Assembly (NCBI GenBank): GCA_944391375.1
Contig: CALXTJ010000010.1
Coordinates: 1 to 34,633 of the forward strand
Length of the DNA stretch: 34,633 nt
DNA from: an uncultured Alphaproteobacteria bacterium
GTDB lineage: Bacteria; Pseudomonadota; Alphaproteobacteria; RF32; CAG-239
Direction: 5' to 3'
Position numbers and translations under genes: made by a program. The notes under the pieces were generated by a model. That model saw only the letters and a program-made list of their open reading frames with translations. It was not told the origin of the DNA and ran no database searches. Below are positions 1 through 7,496 of the stretch, piece by piece. The first letter of the stretch is position 1. The number at the start of each line of letters is the position of its first letter.

Positions 1-10
1 TAAAAAATTA

Positions 11-48
11 TCCCGAAAATTGCTATCGCAATCTTCGGGACTTTTTTT
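11..48. terminator. Bidirectional hairpin terminator
   Basis: Arms 11-23 and 28-40 pair with one mismatched position around a TATC loop. The plus strand continues into seven T (42-48). The minus strand also continues into a T-rich stretch (positions 10-1), so it can end transcripts from either side. It lies downstream of the minus-strand gene pair 100-656. A second inverted repeat, ACTGTCC at 49-55 with GGACAGT at 66-72, sits between it and those genes. Confidence 0.75.
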
Positions 49-99
49 ACTGTCCAACTTTCGGGGGACAGTTCAAATATCGGGGTTTTGATTTTAAGT

Positions 100-408
100 T
101 TACAACTCATCGGTAAACACATTTTTTTTAACATGTTTAACATAAACCTCGTAATCTTTAACAACCTCTTGCAAATCATCATCAATTTCAAATATTACGG
201 CCTTTTCCGCCTCTTGCAACAGAGGAATTACTTTTTCGTTTAAGTAGTCAAACAAAACCGTTTCATGCTCACTGCGATAAAATGTGGCATGCTCGCCGCC
301 GTCATACAAAATAAACGGATTATTAGGCTCTCCGTCTCGGGTTTTTACCACAAAGACCAACGGGCCTTCGGCGGTAATTATAACATTATAATCGTATTCA
401 TGTTCCAT
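100..408 (-). CDS. Small acidic protein of unknown function (102 aa)
   Basis: I do not recognise a family. The protein is soluble and acidic, with no signal peptide or membrane segment. It has a beta-rich first half (around VIITAEGPLVFVVKTRDG) and a helical acidic second half. A longer frame opens at a GTG at 420, but the ATG at 408-406 shares one base with the TAA stop of the upstream gene (TAATG). That arrangement suggests translational coupling, so I chose the ATG. The gene is co-transcribed with 408-656 and ends before the hairpins at 11-72. The two proteins may act together, but nothing in the sequence states a function. Confidence 0.7.
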   Translation of the reverse strand: MEHEYDYNVIITAEGPLVFVVKTRDGEPNNPFILYDGGEHATFYRSEHETVLFDYLNEKVIPLLQEAEKAVIFEIDDDLQEVVKDYEVYVKHVKKNVFTDEL

Positions 409-656
409 TATCTTGTCCACTCTTTACCGCGGGTGATTAAATTTTTTTCCAAAGTTCCGACACCTTTTTTTAATGTTCCGAACAGGGCTTCGCCTATTCC
501 CAGTTTGGGAGCTTTCACAAACTCATTGGCCAGATTAACCGCTCCGTTTAAAACAACTTCGGAAGCCGATAATCCCCATCTGGCGAGCTTGGCCGCCACA
601 CCTAACCCTAAAACCGTGCAGCCCAACGCTTTTTTGGCTAATTTTACTTTATCCAT
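408..656 (-). CDS. Small basic protein of unknown function (82 aa)
   Basis: No family is recognised. It is a lysine-rich, alanine/glycine/leucine-rich small protein whose first half (residues about 8-30) is moderately hydrophobic and could be an amphipathic helix or weak membrane anchor. The start is firm: GGAGGA lies five bases before the ATG, and a good promoter (678-706) lies just upstream. Its stop codon overlaps the start of the next gene by one base, so the two form a small operon. Upstream is miaA, whose stop is only a few bases from the -35 element. Confidence 0.72.
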   Translation of the reverse strand: MDKVKLAKKALGCTVLGLGVAAKLARWGLSASEVVLNGAVNLANEFVKAPKLGIGEALFGTLKKGVGTLEKNLITRGKEWTR

Positions 657-677
657 ATTTTTCCTCCATATATTGCC

Positions 678-706
678 ATTCTACAATAATAAAGGCTTTA
701 AGTCAA
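678..706 (-). promoter_or_regulatory. Sigma-70-type promoter for the 656-100 gene pair
   Basis: On the minus strand, TTGACT (706-701) and TAGAAT (683-678) are separated by 17 bases. Each hexamer matches five of six consensus positions. The predicted start near 671 leaves about 15 bases before the ATG at 656, with a GGAGGA ribosome site in between. Confidence 0.7.
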
Positions 707-713
707 AAGCAAA

Positions 714-1643
714 TTAGAGCATCTTTACAATCTCTTGCCAAATAGTTTGAGTTCCGCTTTTATAGCAACTATTTAAGACAACATCAGCCTTGAGTTTGTT
801 TTTAAACCAAGTCCGCTGCCGTTTGGCGTATTGACGGGTATGGAGCTTGGCATTATCAACAGCATCAACATAACTTACCTCACCTTTCAAATAGCTCATA
901 AGTTCGGGAACACCCAATGCTTTCATGGCCGGCAAACTTTCATCCAAATTCAAGGAATGCAAGTATTTAACCTCTTCTAAGGCTCCTTCTTGCATCATTT
1001 TATCAAAACGTATATAGCAACGCTTATCTAACTCCTGAGTTTGAGGGCAGATTTTAACGGTTATAAATTCAGCCTGCGGCAATTTTTTTATCATCGGCTT
1101 TTTGTACCAGTCCGATAATTTTATGCCGGTATCTTTCAGTACCTCACAAGCTCTCACGATTCGCGTGGTATCATTAACATTAAGCTTGCTTGCGGTTTGA
1201 ACATCTTCTTGTTGCAGTAAAGCATACAAAGCTTCATTGCCTTTGGTTTTAAGAAGTTCTGCCACCTCTTGCCTAACCTGCAATGAAGTTTCGGGAATAG
1301 GGGTTGTGCCGTTAATCAAATTATCAATATAAAGCCCGGTTCCGCCGACAACTACGGGAATTTTATTTTCCGCCCACAACTCGGTAATTATTTGTTGTGC
1401 TTTATTAAGCCAGTCTACCACATTACCCCGAAAAGAAGGTTCGTATATTTCAAACAGGTAGTGAGGAATTTGTTTTTTTTCCTCCGAGCTCGGGCAAGCA
1501 CTGATAATCGGCATATGCTTATAAACCTGCATGGAGTCACAATTAACCACCGCCGAGTTAAGAGCTTTAGCCACATCAATCGCCAGTGCCGATTTTCCCG
1601 ACGCCGTAGGTCCGGCAATAACAATTACCCTATTTTCCGACAC
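714..1643 (-). CDS. miaA: tRNA dimethylallyltransferase MiaA
   Basis: MiaA transfers a dimethylallyl group to N6 of A37 in tRNAs reading U-starting codons. The product is the substrate of MiaB, also encoded in this window (29668-30999). Visible signatures are the P-loop GPTASGKS (residues 11-18), the catalytic-region motif DSMQVY starting at D36, and GGTGLY further on. At 309 aa it has normal family length. The frame extends to a GTG at 1670, but the GTG at 1643 has GGTGGAG eight bases upstream and puts the P-loop near the N-terminus, so I chose 1643. It overlaps the end of ddl by 19 bases, which suggests coupled translation. Confidence 0.95.
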   Translation of the reverse strand: MSENRVIVIAGPTASGKSALAIDVAKALNSAVVNCDSMQVYKHMPIISACPSSEEKKQIPHYLFEIYEPSFRGNVVDWLNKAQQIITELWAENKIPVVVGGTGLYIDNLINGTTPIPETSLQVRQEVAELLKTKGNEALYALLQQEDVQTASKLNVNDTTRIVRACEVLKDTGIKLSDWYKKPMIKKLPQAEFITVKICPQTQELDKRCYIRFDKMMQEGALEEVKYLHSLNLDESLPAMKALGVPELMSYLKGEVSYVDAVDNAKLHTRQYAKRQRTWFKNKLKADVVLNSCYKSGTQTIWQEIVKML

Positions 1644-2539
1644 TTGGCATTCTCCACCAACATTGTACACAATTGTTCATATGAAATACCGATATATTCG
1701 GCCTGCTCCGGAACTAAAGATAACGGAGTTAAACCCGGATTGGTATTTACCTCCAAAAAGACCACGCCGTCGGTTTCGTTATACCTAAAATCGGAACGCG
1801 ATACGGTATTGCAATTTAAAACTTCATGTACCGTTTGAGCATAAGTTAAGGCTTGATTATAAATATCTTCCGGTATATTGGCCGGCAAAACATGCTCGGT
1901 CATACCGTTGGTATATTTGGCCTTATAATCATAAAAATCAACTTTGGGGCACAACTCCGTAACACCGCAGGCTTTGCCGTTGATAACCGCCACGGTCAGT
2001 TCGTGTCCGGCAATATACTTTTCAACCAGCAACAACCTTTGCTCATCATCATAGGTAACTTGCTTTTTATCATTATCGTCACGAACAATAAATACCCCGA
2101 CACTGGAACCGTCTTGACAGGGTTTAACCACATACGGATACAAAAGTTCGGTACCGTTATTTTTAAATTGTTCATAAGTCATCAGCTCATAATCGGCAGT
2201 TTTAATTCCGTAACTTTGACAGATTTTTTTAGTTAAAAACTTGTTCATGCCAATCAGTGAAGCCTCCAGCCCCGAATGAGTATACGGAATTTGCAGCATA
2301 TCCAAAAAGCCCTGAATTTCGCCGTCTTCGCCCCAATTACCGTGCAAAGCGTTAAAAACAACATCGGGTTTTTCCTTTTCCAAAGTTGCCAGTAAATTTT
2401 TAACCGAGATTAAGTCGTGATAAACAACCTCATAACCCTGTTGTTTTAAGGCTTTTTCAACCCCTTTTCCGCTTACCAAACTTACCTCGCGTTCGGCAGA
2501 AAATCCTCCGGCCAGTATCAAAATTTTTTTAGGCATCAT
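1625..2539 (-). CDS. ddl: D-alanine--D-alanine ligase
   Basis: This is an ATP-grasp ligase that joins two D-alanines for peptidoglycan precursors in the cytoplasm. Visible features are the N-terminal LAGGFSAEREVSL loop, HGNWGEDG in the first third, a central VVKPCQDGSSVGV ATP-binding segment, and C-terminal EVNTNPGLTPLSL with the metal and substrate ligands. The 304 aa length is typical. The start is the first of two adjacent ATGs, with AAGGA a few bases upstream. In many proteobacteria ddl lies in the mur/fts cluster, but here it pairs only with miaA. A TATACT element at 2575-2570 could be its -10, although I see no good -35. Confidence 0.95.
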   Translation of the reverse strand: MMPKKILILAGGFSAEREVSLVSGKGVEKALKQQGYEVVYHDLISVKNLLATLEKEKPDVVFNALHGNWGEDGEIQGFLDMLQIPYTHSGLEASLIGMNKFLTKKICQSYGIKTADYELMTYEQFKNNGTELLYPYVVKPCQDGSSVGVFIVRDDNDKKQVTYDDEQRLLLVEKYIAGHELTVAVINGKACGVTELCPKVDFYDYKAKYTNGMTEHVLPANIPEDIYNQALTYAQTVHEVLNCNTVSRSDFRYNETDGVVFLEVNTNPGLTPLSLVPEQAEYIGISYEQLCTMLVENAKCRKIG

Positions 2540-2606
2540 TTTTTCCTTTATTCTTGCAAAATTTTTGATAGTATAGGCCCAAACTTTTAAGAAAGCATAA
2601 AACTAC

Positions 2607-3380
2607 ATGAAAAACTTAATCTTTTTTTTATTTTTAAGCATATTTCCGAGCCTTGTTTATGCTGCCGGTATTGAGCATAACTTAAATGTGCGTATCGGCC
2701 TTTTTGATGCGGCCCGAGTTAATATGAAATATAAGCTTGATAAAAACAACTATCAATTTACTTCTCAGGTTGCCACGGCCGGAATATTCGGTAAATTATA
2801 TTTTTTTGATGCAACTTATTCATCATCCGGGTTAATTAAGGACAATAAAATCATAACCCAAGATTACAGTTATAAAACCAAATCCAGTTCACACGACCGC
2901 ACCAAGCAGTTAGTGTTTGAAAACGGAATTTTGGACCACCGCCTAAGTTCACTTGACGGCACACCCAAAAGGGTGGAAATTACTTTGCCCGAAACTCCTT
3001 TTGATGCCAGCGATATGCAAAGTATATTTGCTCTATTGGCCTCACAGGTAACTCAAAACAAGTTTTGCGATATGGAAAAAACTATTTTTGACGGCAAAAA
3101 ATTATATCAGGTAATAATTAAAGACGAAGGCAAAGAATATTTTCAAGATGAAGAAGTACCTTATTCCGGAATGTCTTTAAAATGCTCCATTTACATTCAT
3201 AATTTGGATGAGGAAGCCGATAACGATTTATTGCTAAGCACCACTTCCGAAAGACCGGTATATTTTTGGATATTGGAAGACAAACAAACTAAAATGCCGT
3301 TTCTAGGTAAAATAGAAATAGCCTCAACGCCCTTAGGTACACTCAAGGCCTATACCACGGCAATTTCTGCGGAGAAATAA
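2607..3380 (+). CDS. DUF3108-type exported protein
   Basis: Residues 1-19 form a signal peptide (lysine, hydrophobic core FFLFLSIFPSLVYA), with likely cleavage after AYA/AA, so the mature 257-aa precursor product should be periplasmic. The mature part is beta-strand-rich, and its YKLDKNNYQFTSQVATAGIFG opening resembles DUF3108 proteins, which are widespread in Alphaproteobacteria and lack an assigned biochemical role. It is divergent from ddl and ends one base before the start of the U32 gene, so the two are probably co-transcribed. The family call rests on recalled sequence resemblance, not a search. Confidence 0.75.
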   Translation: MKNLIFFLFLSIFPSLVYAAGIEHNLNVRIGLFDAARVNMKYKLDKNNYQFTSQVATAGIFGKLYFFDATYSSSGLIKDNKIITQDYSYKTKSSSHDRTKQLVFENGILDHRLSSLDGTPKRVEITLPETPFDASDMQSIFALLASQVTQNKFCDMEKTIFDGKKLYQVIIKDEGKEYFQDEEVPYSGMSLKCSIYIHNLDEEADNDLLLSTTSERPVYFWILEDKQTKMPFLGKIEIASTPLGTLKAYTTAISAEK

Positions 3381-3381
3381 A

Positions 3382-4794
3382 ATGAAAAAATCGGAATTAC
3401 TGTTACCTGCCGGATCATTGGTAAAATTAAAAACCGCTTTAATGTACGGAGCCGACGCCGTATACGCCGGTACGCCGGATATGAGCTTGCGTACGCAATC
3501 TGCCTTTAGCTTGGAAGATTTATCCGAAGGTATAGAGCTTGTACACAAACAAGGTAAAAAGATTTACCTTACATTGAACTTGTACATACATAACGAAGAG
3601 GCCGAAAAGTTGCCGCATTTTATTGATACTTTGCGGCAGTTAAAACCCGATGGAGTATTGGTAGCCGATCCCGGAGTATTTTATTATTTAAAAGAAAACG
3701 CTCCGGAATTAAACCGTTTTGTATCAACGCAAGCCAACATCTGTTCGGCCCAAACCGTAAAGTTCTGGCAATCTATGGGAGCCAAGCTCTGCGTTTTGGG
3801 TAGAGAAGTAACTTTTAACGAAATGAAGCAGATTCGCAAACAATGCCCGGATATATTGTTGGAAACCTTTGTCCATGGTGCAATGTGTATGTCTTATTCG
3901 GGGCGGTGCTTAATTTCCAACTTTTTGGCCGACCGCAGTGCCAATAAAGGCAAATGTGCTCACTGTTGCCGCTGGCATTATAAACTGCATTTACGGTTAA
4001 AAGACGGCACGGTTAAAGATTTGGAAATAACTCCGGAAAATAAAAACGCTTTTGAATTTTTGTTAGAGGAAGATTTTCGTCCCGGAGAATATTATGAAGT
4101 AGTGGAAGACGAGCATGGCAGTTATTTGTTAAACTCCAAAGATATGTGCTTAATACCCCGTTTGAATGATATTTTAGCCATCGGGATGGATTCGCTCAAA
4201 GTTGAGGGCCGCAATAAAACCGAATATTATGCCGGCACCGTTGCCCGAGCCTACCGCCAAGCCATTGACGATTACTATAAAAACCCCAAAGAGTGGGATT
4301 GGCAAAAGTATATGCCGGAATTAAACACTTTGCAAAATCGCGGATACTGCTTAGGTTTTCATGACGGAAAATTAACCAACATCAGCCAAAATTACGAATA
4401 TACCCGTACCTTGGGCGATTGGCTGTTTGCCGGATCTATTGTTCAATGGGAAGGCGATGAGGCGATTTTTGAAATCCGTAATTATATTAACGGCGGAGAA
4501 GAGTTTGAATTTTTAATCCCCGGCGGATTGGAAACTTTAAAACTGATTTTGAATGAATTTGAGGATGCCGTAAGCGGCGAAATTACTCCCAAAGTTTCGG
4601 CCGGGCAAGGAAAGAAAATCCGGATTCGCCCGCAAGCTTGGAACAAACCGATTGACGAGATTAAAAAGTTGTTGCCGCAATATGTAATTGCCCGCAAATT
4701 TAGTCCGCTAAAAGGCGAAAATCAAACCATGCACGAGCACAAACTGCAAGAGTTTGATATACTGTGCCAACACAAGGATAATATGCTAAAATAA
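3382..4794 (+). CDS. trhP: tRNA hydroxylation protein P (peptidase U32 family, TrhP/YegQ type)
   Basis: This U32 family protein resembles E. coli YegQ (TrhP), which is needed for 5-hydroxyuridine formation at U34 of certain tRNAs. Visible features are the N-terminal LLLPAGSLVKLKTALMYGAD, the FVHGAMCMSYSGRC signature, and four cysteines matching the family iron-sulfur ligands (C169, C176, C192, C196). YEVVEDEHGSYLLNSKDMC and SLKVEGRNKTEYY also match. The 470 aa length fits TrhP better than the longer RlhA group. UbiU/UbiV are shorter. It starts one base after the DUF3108 stop. Its end overlaps the convergent mntP by nine bases. Confidence 0.85.
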   Translation: MKKSELLLPAGSLVKLKTALMYGADAVYAGTPDMSLRTQSAFSLEDLSEGIELVHKQGKKIYLTLNLYIHNEEAEKLPHFIDTLRQLKPDGVLVADPGVFYYLKENAPELNRFVSTQANICSAQTVKFWQSMGAKLCVLGREVTFNEMKQIRKQCPDILLETFVHGAMCMSYSGRCLISNFLADRSANKGKCAHCCRWHYKLHLRLKDGTVKDLEITPENKNAFEFLLEEDFRPGEYYEVVEDEHGSYLLNSKDMCLIPRLNDILAIGMDSLKVEGRNKTEYYAGTVARAYRQAIDDYYKNPKEWDWQKYMPELNTLQNRGYCLGFHDGKLTNISQNYEYTRTLGDWLFAGSIVQWEGDEAIFEIRNYINGGEEFEFLIPGGLETLKLILNEFEDAVSGEITPKVSAGQGKKIRIRPQAWNKPIDEIKKLLPQYVIARKFSPLKGENQTMHEHKLQEFDILCQHKDNMLK

Positions 4795-5343
4795 CATATG
4801 TTCGCACAGAACTTTTACACCGAGCAATATTAAAATAACTCCTGCGGCAATTTCCATTTTTTGCTGCGGGAGTTTTTTAAAGAAGCGATTCAAGAAAAAG
4901 GCCGTTAAAGAGCAAACAAAAGTTGTTAAACCGATAATCAAAGCGGTTTTAAAAATGGCCACTTTGGCAAAATATAAACTAACTCCGGTAACCATGGCAT
5001 CAATACTTGTAGCAAGCCCTAACATAAAAAGTACCGGAAGGGTGAGTTTTTTTTGCAAGTTTTCTTGCTTAGGTGACACGGCGTTAATAATAACATTAAG
5101 TCCTAAAACACCAAACACGGCAAAGACCAACCAATGATCAAAACTGGCCACATATTTACTGACCGGAGCGGTACAAAACCAGCCGATAACGGGCATTATA
5201 AATTGCCCTCCGCCAACAGCCAAAGCCAACTTTAAGGCATTTATCAAACGGTTCTTTTTAATAATCAACCCGTAAGAAAAAGAAACCACAAAAGCATCAA
5301 CCGACAAAGCCAACGCCAAAAGCAAAACATCTAAAATCGTCAT
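4786..5343 (-). CDS. mntP: Manganese efflux pump MntP
   Basis: This is an inner-membrane exporter of Mn(II) in the MntP/YebN family. The 185-aa protein has about six hydrophobic segments and the two family repeats, each with an aspartate in the membrane: ALSVDAF (D16) and LATSIDAMVTG in the second half. A longer frame opens at 5388, but the ATG at 5343 has AAGGA six bases upstream and gives the usual N-terminus, so I chose it. Many mntP genes have a yybP-ykoY manganese riboswitch. There is no room for one here, because only about 60 bases separate the start from the terminator at 5404-5426. Confidence 0.93.
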   Translation of the reverse strand: MTILDVLLLALALSVDAFVVSFSYGLIIKKNRLINALKLALAVGGGQFIMPVIGWFCTAPVSKYVASFDHWLVFAVFGVLGLNVIINAVSPKQENLQKKLTLPVLFMLGLATSIDAMVTGVSLYFAKVAIFKTALIIGLTTFVCSLTAFFLNRFFKKLPQQKMEIAAGVILILLGVKVLCEHMLF

Positions 5344-5403
5344 CTGATATCCTTGATAAAAAGTTAGGAGTAATTTAGCAAGATACAAGCAAAAAGCAAT
5401 AAA

Positions 5404-5426
5404 AAAACCGGCAAAAAACCGGTTTT
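5404..5426. terminator. Hairpin terminator between the 5442-5855 gene and mntP
   Basis: AAAACCGG (5404-5411) and CCGGTTTT (5419-5426) form a perfect eight-base inverted repeat around a seven-base loop, extended by flanking A and T runs. It lies 16 bases past the stop of the 5442 gene and should isolate mntP from it. Confidence 0.75.
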
Positions 5427-5441
5427 AATCAATACAGATCT

Positions 5442-5855
5442 TTAGCACAGGTACACATACAAGGCCCAAGCCCTAAGAGTACCAATACCCATAGCCTCCT
5501 GCCCCGTAGCAAAATCAACAGCCTTAACATGACGCAGGCTACCGTTGGCAGGACAAACCCAGCAAACGCCGTCAGCGGGAATTTCAAAATGAGCTCCGGC
5601 CGACTTGAGCATGGCATTGAGTTCTTCTCGCCTTTCTCTTACCAGCCCCAATTCCTCTTCCGTTATAAGCCTCAGACGATGTTCATAAGGCTCCGAACCA
5701 CGGAAAGAGGCCTCATAATCCATAGCCTCCCTAATAAAGATTCGGGAAGAAAGAATTGTCCAACGCGAAAGCTGGATACCCAGCAAGGTAACATCTTTGC
5801 CGAACTCCTTGGATTCATATATGAATCGCAAGGGAAATTGATACTTTTGTCTCAT
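5442..5855 (-). CDS. Protein of unknown function (137 aa)
   Basis: No family is recognised. The protein appears soluble, with a charged middle (EEELGLVRERREELNAMLKS) that is probably helical and a CWVCP motif near the C-terminus that could bind metal or form a disulfide. The frame is open to 5900, but a promoter (5884-5912) overlaps that stretch. I therefore place the start at the ATG at 5855, about 20 bases after the predicted transcription start. I see no clear ribosome binding site. It stands alone between two terminators. Confidence 0.6.
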   Translation of the reverse strand: MRQKYQFPLRFIYESKEFGKDVTLLGIQLSRWTILSSRIFIREAMDYEASFRGSEPYEHRLRLITEEELGLVRERREELNAMLKSAGAHFEIPADGVCWVCPANGSLRHVKAVDFATGQEAMGIGTLRAWALYVYLC

Positions 5856-5875
5856 AATATTAGAATTATAAATTG

Positions 5876-5900
5876 ATGGCTTGATTATTAACCAAGCCAT
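5876..5900. repeat. Perfect inverted repeat overlapping a promoter
   Basis: ATGGCTTG (5876-5883) and CAAGCCAT (5893-5900) flank a nine-base AT-rich centre that contains the predicted -10 element (5884-5889). The arms are exact. A dyad over a -10 box fits an operator, although a hairpin at the 5' end of the mRNA is also possible. Confidence 0.55.
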
Positions 5901-5912
5901 TTATTTTGTCAA
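5884..5912 (-). promoter_or_regulatory. Sigma-70-type promoter for the 5442-5855 gene
   Basis: On the minus strand, a consensus TTGACA (5912-5907) is 17 bases from AATAAT (5889-5884, five of six matches). The predicted start is near 5878, about 23 bases upstream of the chosen ATG. Confidence 0.65.
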
Positions 5913-5932
5913 GTTTTTTAAAATAAAAAATA

Positions 5933-6487
5933 TTATTCGGCTACCGTAATTTCAAAATCAAGGGGCGGAAGAGTTCTGTAACGAGCTTTCATGCCGTGCA
6001 TACGGATTCGCAGTCCGTCAATTTGTTTACAAACAAACGGCGAAAGAAAAGTTAAAGTTCCGACATTAACCACGGAGCCTTCACTAAAAGTCCGATTATC
6101 GTCAATCAGATTAGAGCCATAGATTCGTCTTTCCTCACTTTTACCTTTATAATAAAAAGTAACCCGTGTTCCATCAACGGACTTTGCCCAATCTTTTTCA
6201 CCTCTTTGAGCAACTTTATAGATGCTAAACGGCACTTTAATATCGGTGATTCGGTCATTGGAAAGGCACCAAGACGAGCTAGGCAAAATATTACTGATAT
6301 CAATGGTAACTTCCACATTATCTTGAGGATAAAAAGCCCTGACAGATGAAGTTCCCCGCATGGCAACTTCCCAGTCCGGACTATTATTTTCCAGTTTTAA
6401 ATTACCTCCGGCCTGACTTGCCAAATCAGCAAAAGCCGGCAAGGAAAAAGTTCCAAGTAAAAACAATGCAAGCAATATTTTTTTCAT
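5933..6487 (-). CDS. Exported protein of unknown function (184 aa)
   Basis: The N-terminus KKILLALFLLGTFSLPAFA is a clear signal peptide with an AFA-D cleavage site, so the product should be periplasmic or secreted. The mature part is beta-rich and has two cysteines (in SSWCLSN and PFVCKQ) that could form a disulfide. I do not recognise the family. The frame starts two codons earlier, but GGAGG lies six bases before the ATG at 6487, so I chose that one. A weak promoter candidate lies at 6517-6545. The gene is transcribed away from the ribosomal terminator at 6626-6658. Confidence 0.7.
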   Translation of the reverse strand: MKKILLALFLLGTFSLPAFADLASQAGGNLKLENNSPDWEVAMRGTSSVRAFYPQDNVEVTIDISNILPSSSWCLSNDRITDIKVPFSIYKVAQRGEKDWAKSVDGTRVTFYYKGKSEERRIYGSNLIDDNRTFSEGSVVNVGTLTFLSPFVCKQIDGLRIRMHGMKARYRTLPPLDFEITVAE

Positions 6488-6516
6488 CCCCATCCTCCGC
6501 TTGATAAATTACTTAT

Positions 6517-6545
6517 AATTTAGAAAGAAAAGCCTTCAGGTGCAA
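6517..6545 (-). promoter_or_regulatory. Possible promoter for the exported protein gene
   Basis: TTGCAC (6545-6540) and TAAATT (6522-6517) are 17 bases apart on the minus strand. The hexamer matches are only partial. Confidence 0.35.
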
Positions 6546-6625
6546 GCAAAAAGTAAAATTAGAACGAGTGATAATTTAAAACCTAAAAGAAACCCAACAG
6601 TCTGGCCGGTAGTTTTCTTGTTATA

Positions 6626-6658
6626 AAAAAACGAACCGGTAATTTCGGTTCGTTTTTT
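6626..6658. terminator. Terminator after rplQ
   Basis: Arms 6626-6638 and 6646-6658 pair perfectly over 13 bases (core ACGAACCG/CGGTTCGT) around a seven-base loop. The minus strand ends in a T-rich tract. It lies about 30 bases past the rplQ stop and closes the ribosomal region. Confidence 0.85.
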
Positions 6659-6687
6659 CTCAAAGCCTATTACATCAAAAAATCTGC

Positions 6688-7239
6688 TTATTCGGCATCG
6701 GCCTTTTTAGATTTTCTGGTTTTTTTCTCAGTTTTTTCTTCTTTTTTGGCTTCAGATTTCTTTTCGGCTTTCTTCTCGGCCTTAGGAGCAGCTTCTACCG
6801 GAGCTTCTTGAGCCTCTTGAGCTGCAGCGGCAGCCTTTTCGGCGGCAACGCGGGCCAAATCTTTAGCACCCTTAGCATTAACATCACGATCAACCAATTC
6901 AATAATAGCCATCGGAGCACAATCGCCATAACGGAAACCGGCTTTAATAACTCTGGTATAACCACCGTTACGATCTTTATAACGTTCGGCTAAAGTAGAA
7001 AAAAGCTTAGAAACAACTTCATTATCGCGTAAGAAAGCCAAGGCCAAACGGCGACTGTTCAAATCACCTTTTTTAGCATAAGAAATCATACCATCGGCAA
7101 AAGTTCTTAATTCTTTGGCACGCGGTAAGGTAACATTGATTTGTTCATGCATCAAGAGAGCGTTAGTCAAATTAGAAAACAAAGCTCTGCGTTGACTTTT
7201 GGGCATATTAAATCTTCTATGTTTATCACCATGTCTCAT
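6688..7239 (-). CDS. rplQ: 50S ribosomal protein L17, with a long Lys/Ala/Glu tail
   Basis: L17 is a large-subunit protein near the peptide exit tunnel. The N-terminal two thirds is standard: MRHGDKHRRFNMPKSQRRAL, a helical core, then GGYTRVIKAGFRYGDCAPMAIIEL. The frame continues upstream to 7293, but family alignment and AAAGGAA before the ATG at 7239 fix the start there. At 183 aa it is longer than the usual 115-140. The extra residues, from about 120 on, are low-complexity Ala, Glu and Lys and probably disordered. Unusually, it is separated from rpoA by 745 bases that include a repeat array. Confidence 0.96.
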   Translation of the reverse strand: MRHGDKHRRFNMPKSQRRALFSNLTNALLMHEQINVTLPRAKELRTFADGMISYAKKGDLNSRRLALAFLRDNEVVSKLFSTLAERYKDRNGGYTRVIKAGFRYGDCAPMAIIELVDRDVNAKGAKDLARVAAEKAAAAAQEAQEAPVEAAPKAEKKAEKKSEAKKEEKTEKKTRKSKKADAE

Positions 7240-7496
7240 ATTAAATTCCTTTCTTTTTTCCTGTGCTTTGCCGGGCAAAGCGTATAAAAACAACGATTTT
7301 TACCACGGTTTCCTGTTATAAACAGCAGGCTCATGCGTAAAAACCCAACTTTCGGAAGACTTCTAACACATAAAAAACATAAATGCAAGCAGAATCTTAT
7401 CCGATTACAAACCATTATCATAAATTTTACCGACACTACCCAATACCGACTTATCAGCTATAACAATGTATAACAAACTCTTTTGTAAACATTATA
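7240..7496 (-). other. rplQ leader region with two small hairpins
   Basis: No gene is supported here. On the minus strand this is the 5' flank of rplQ. GCTTTGC and GCAAAGC (7265-7281) form a seven-pair stem with a three-base loop about 26 bases before the start codon. Further upstream is a CTGTT-TAT-AACAG dyad near 7310-7325. Neither is followed by a T run, so they are not terminators. They could be part of an rplQ leader. I could not choose a convincing promoter. Confidence 0.35.

Noticed and set aside
1392-1838. 148-codon plus-strand open frame opposite miaA/ddl
   Set aside because: It is antisense to two well-supported genes, has no family resemblance and no ribosome site.
5344-5441. yybP-ykoY manganese riboswitch before mntP
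   Set aside because: Only about 60 bases lie between the terminator at 5404-5426 and the ATG, and the conserved loop sequences are not seen.
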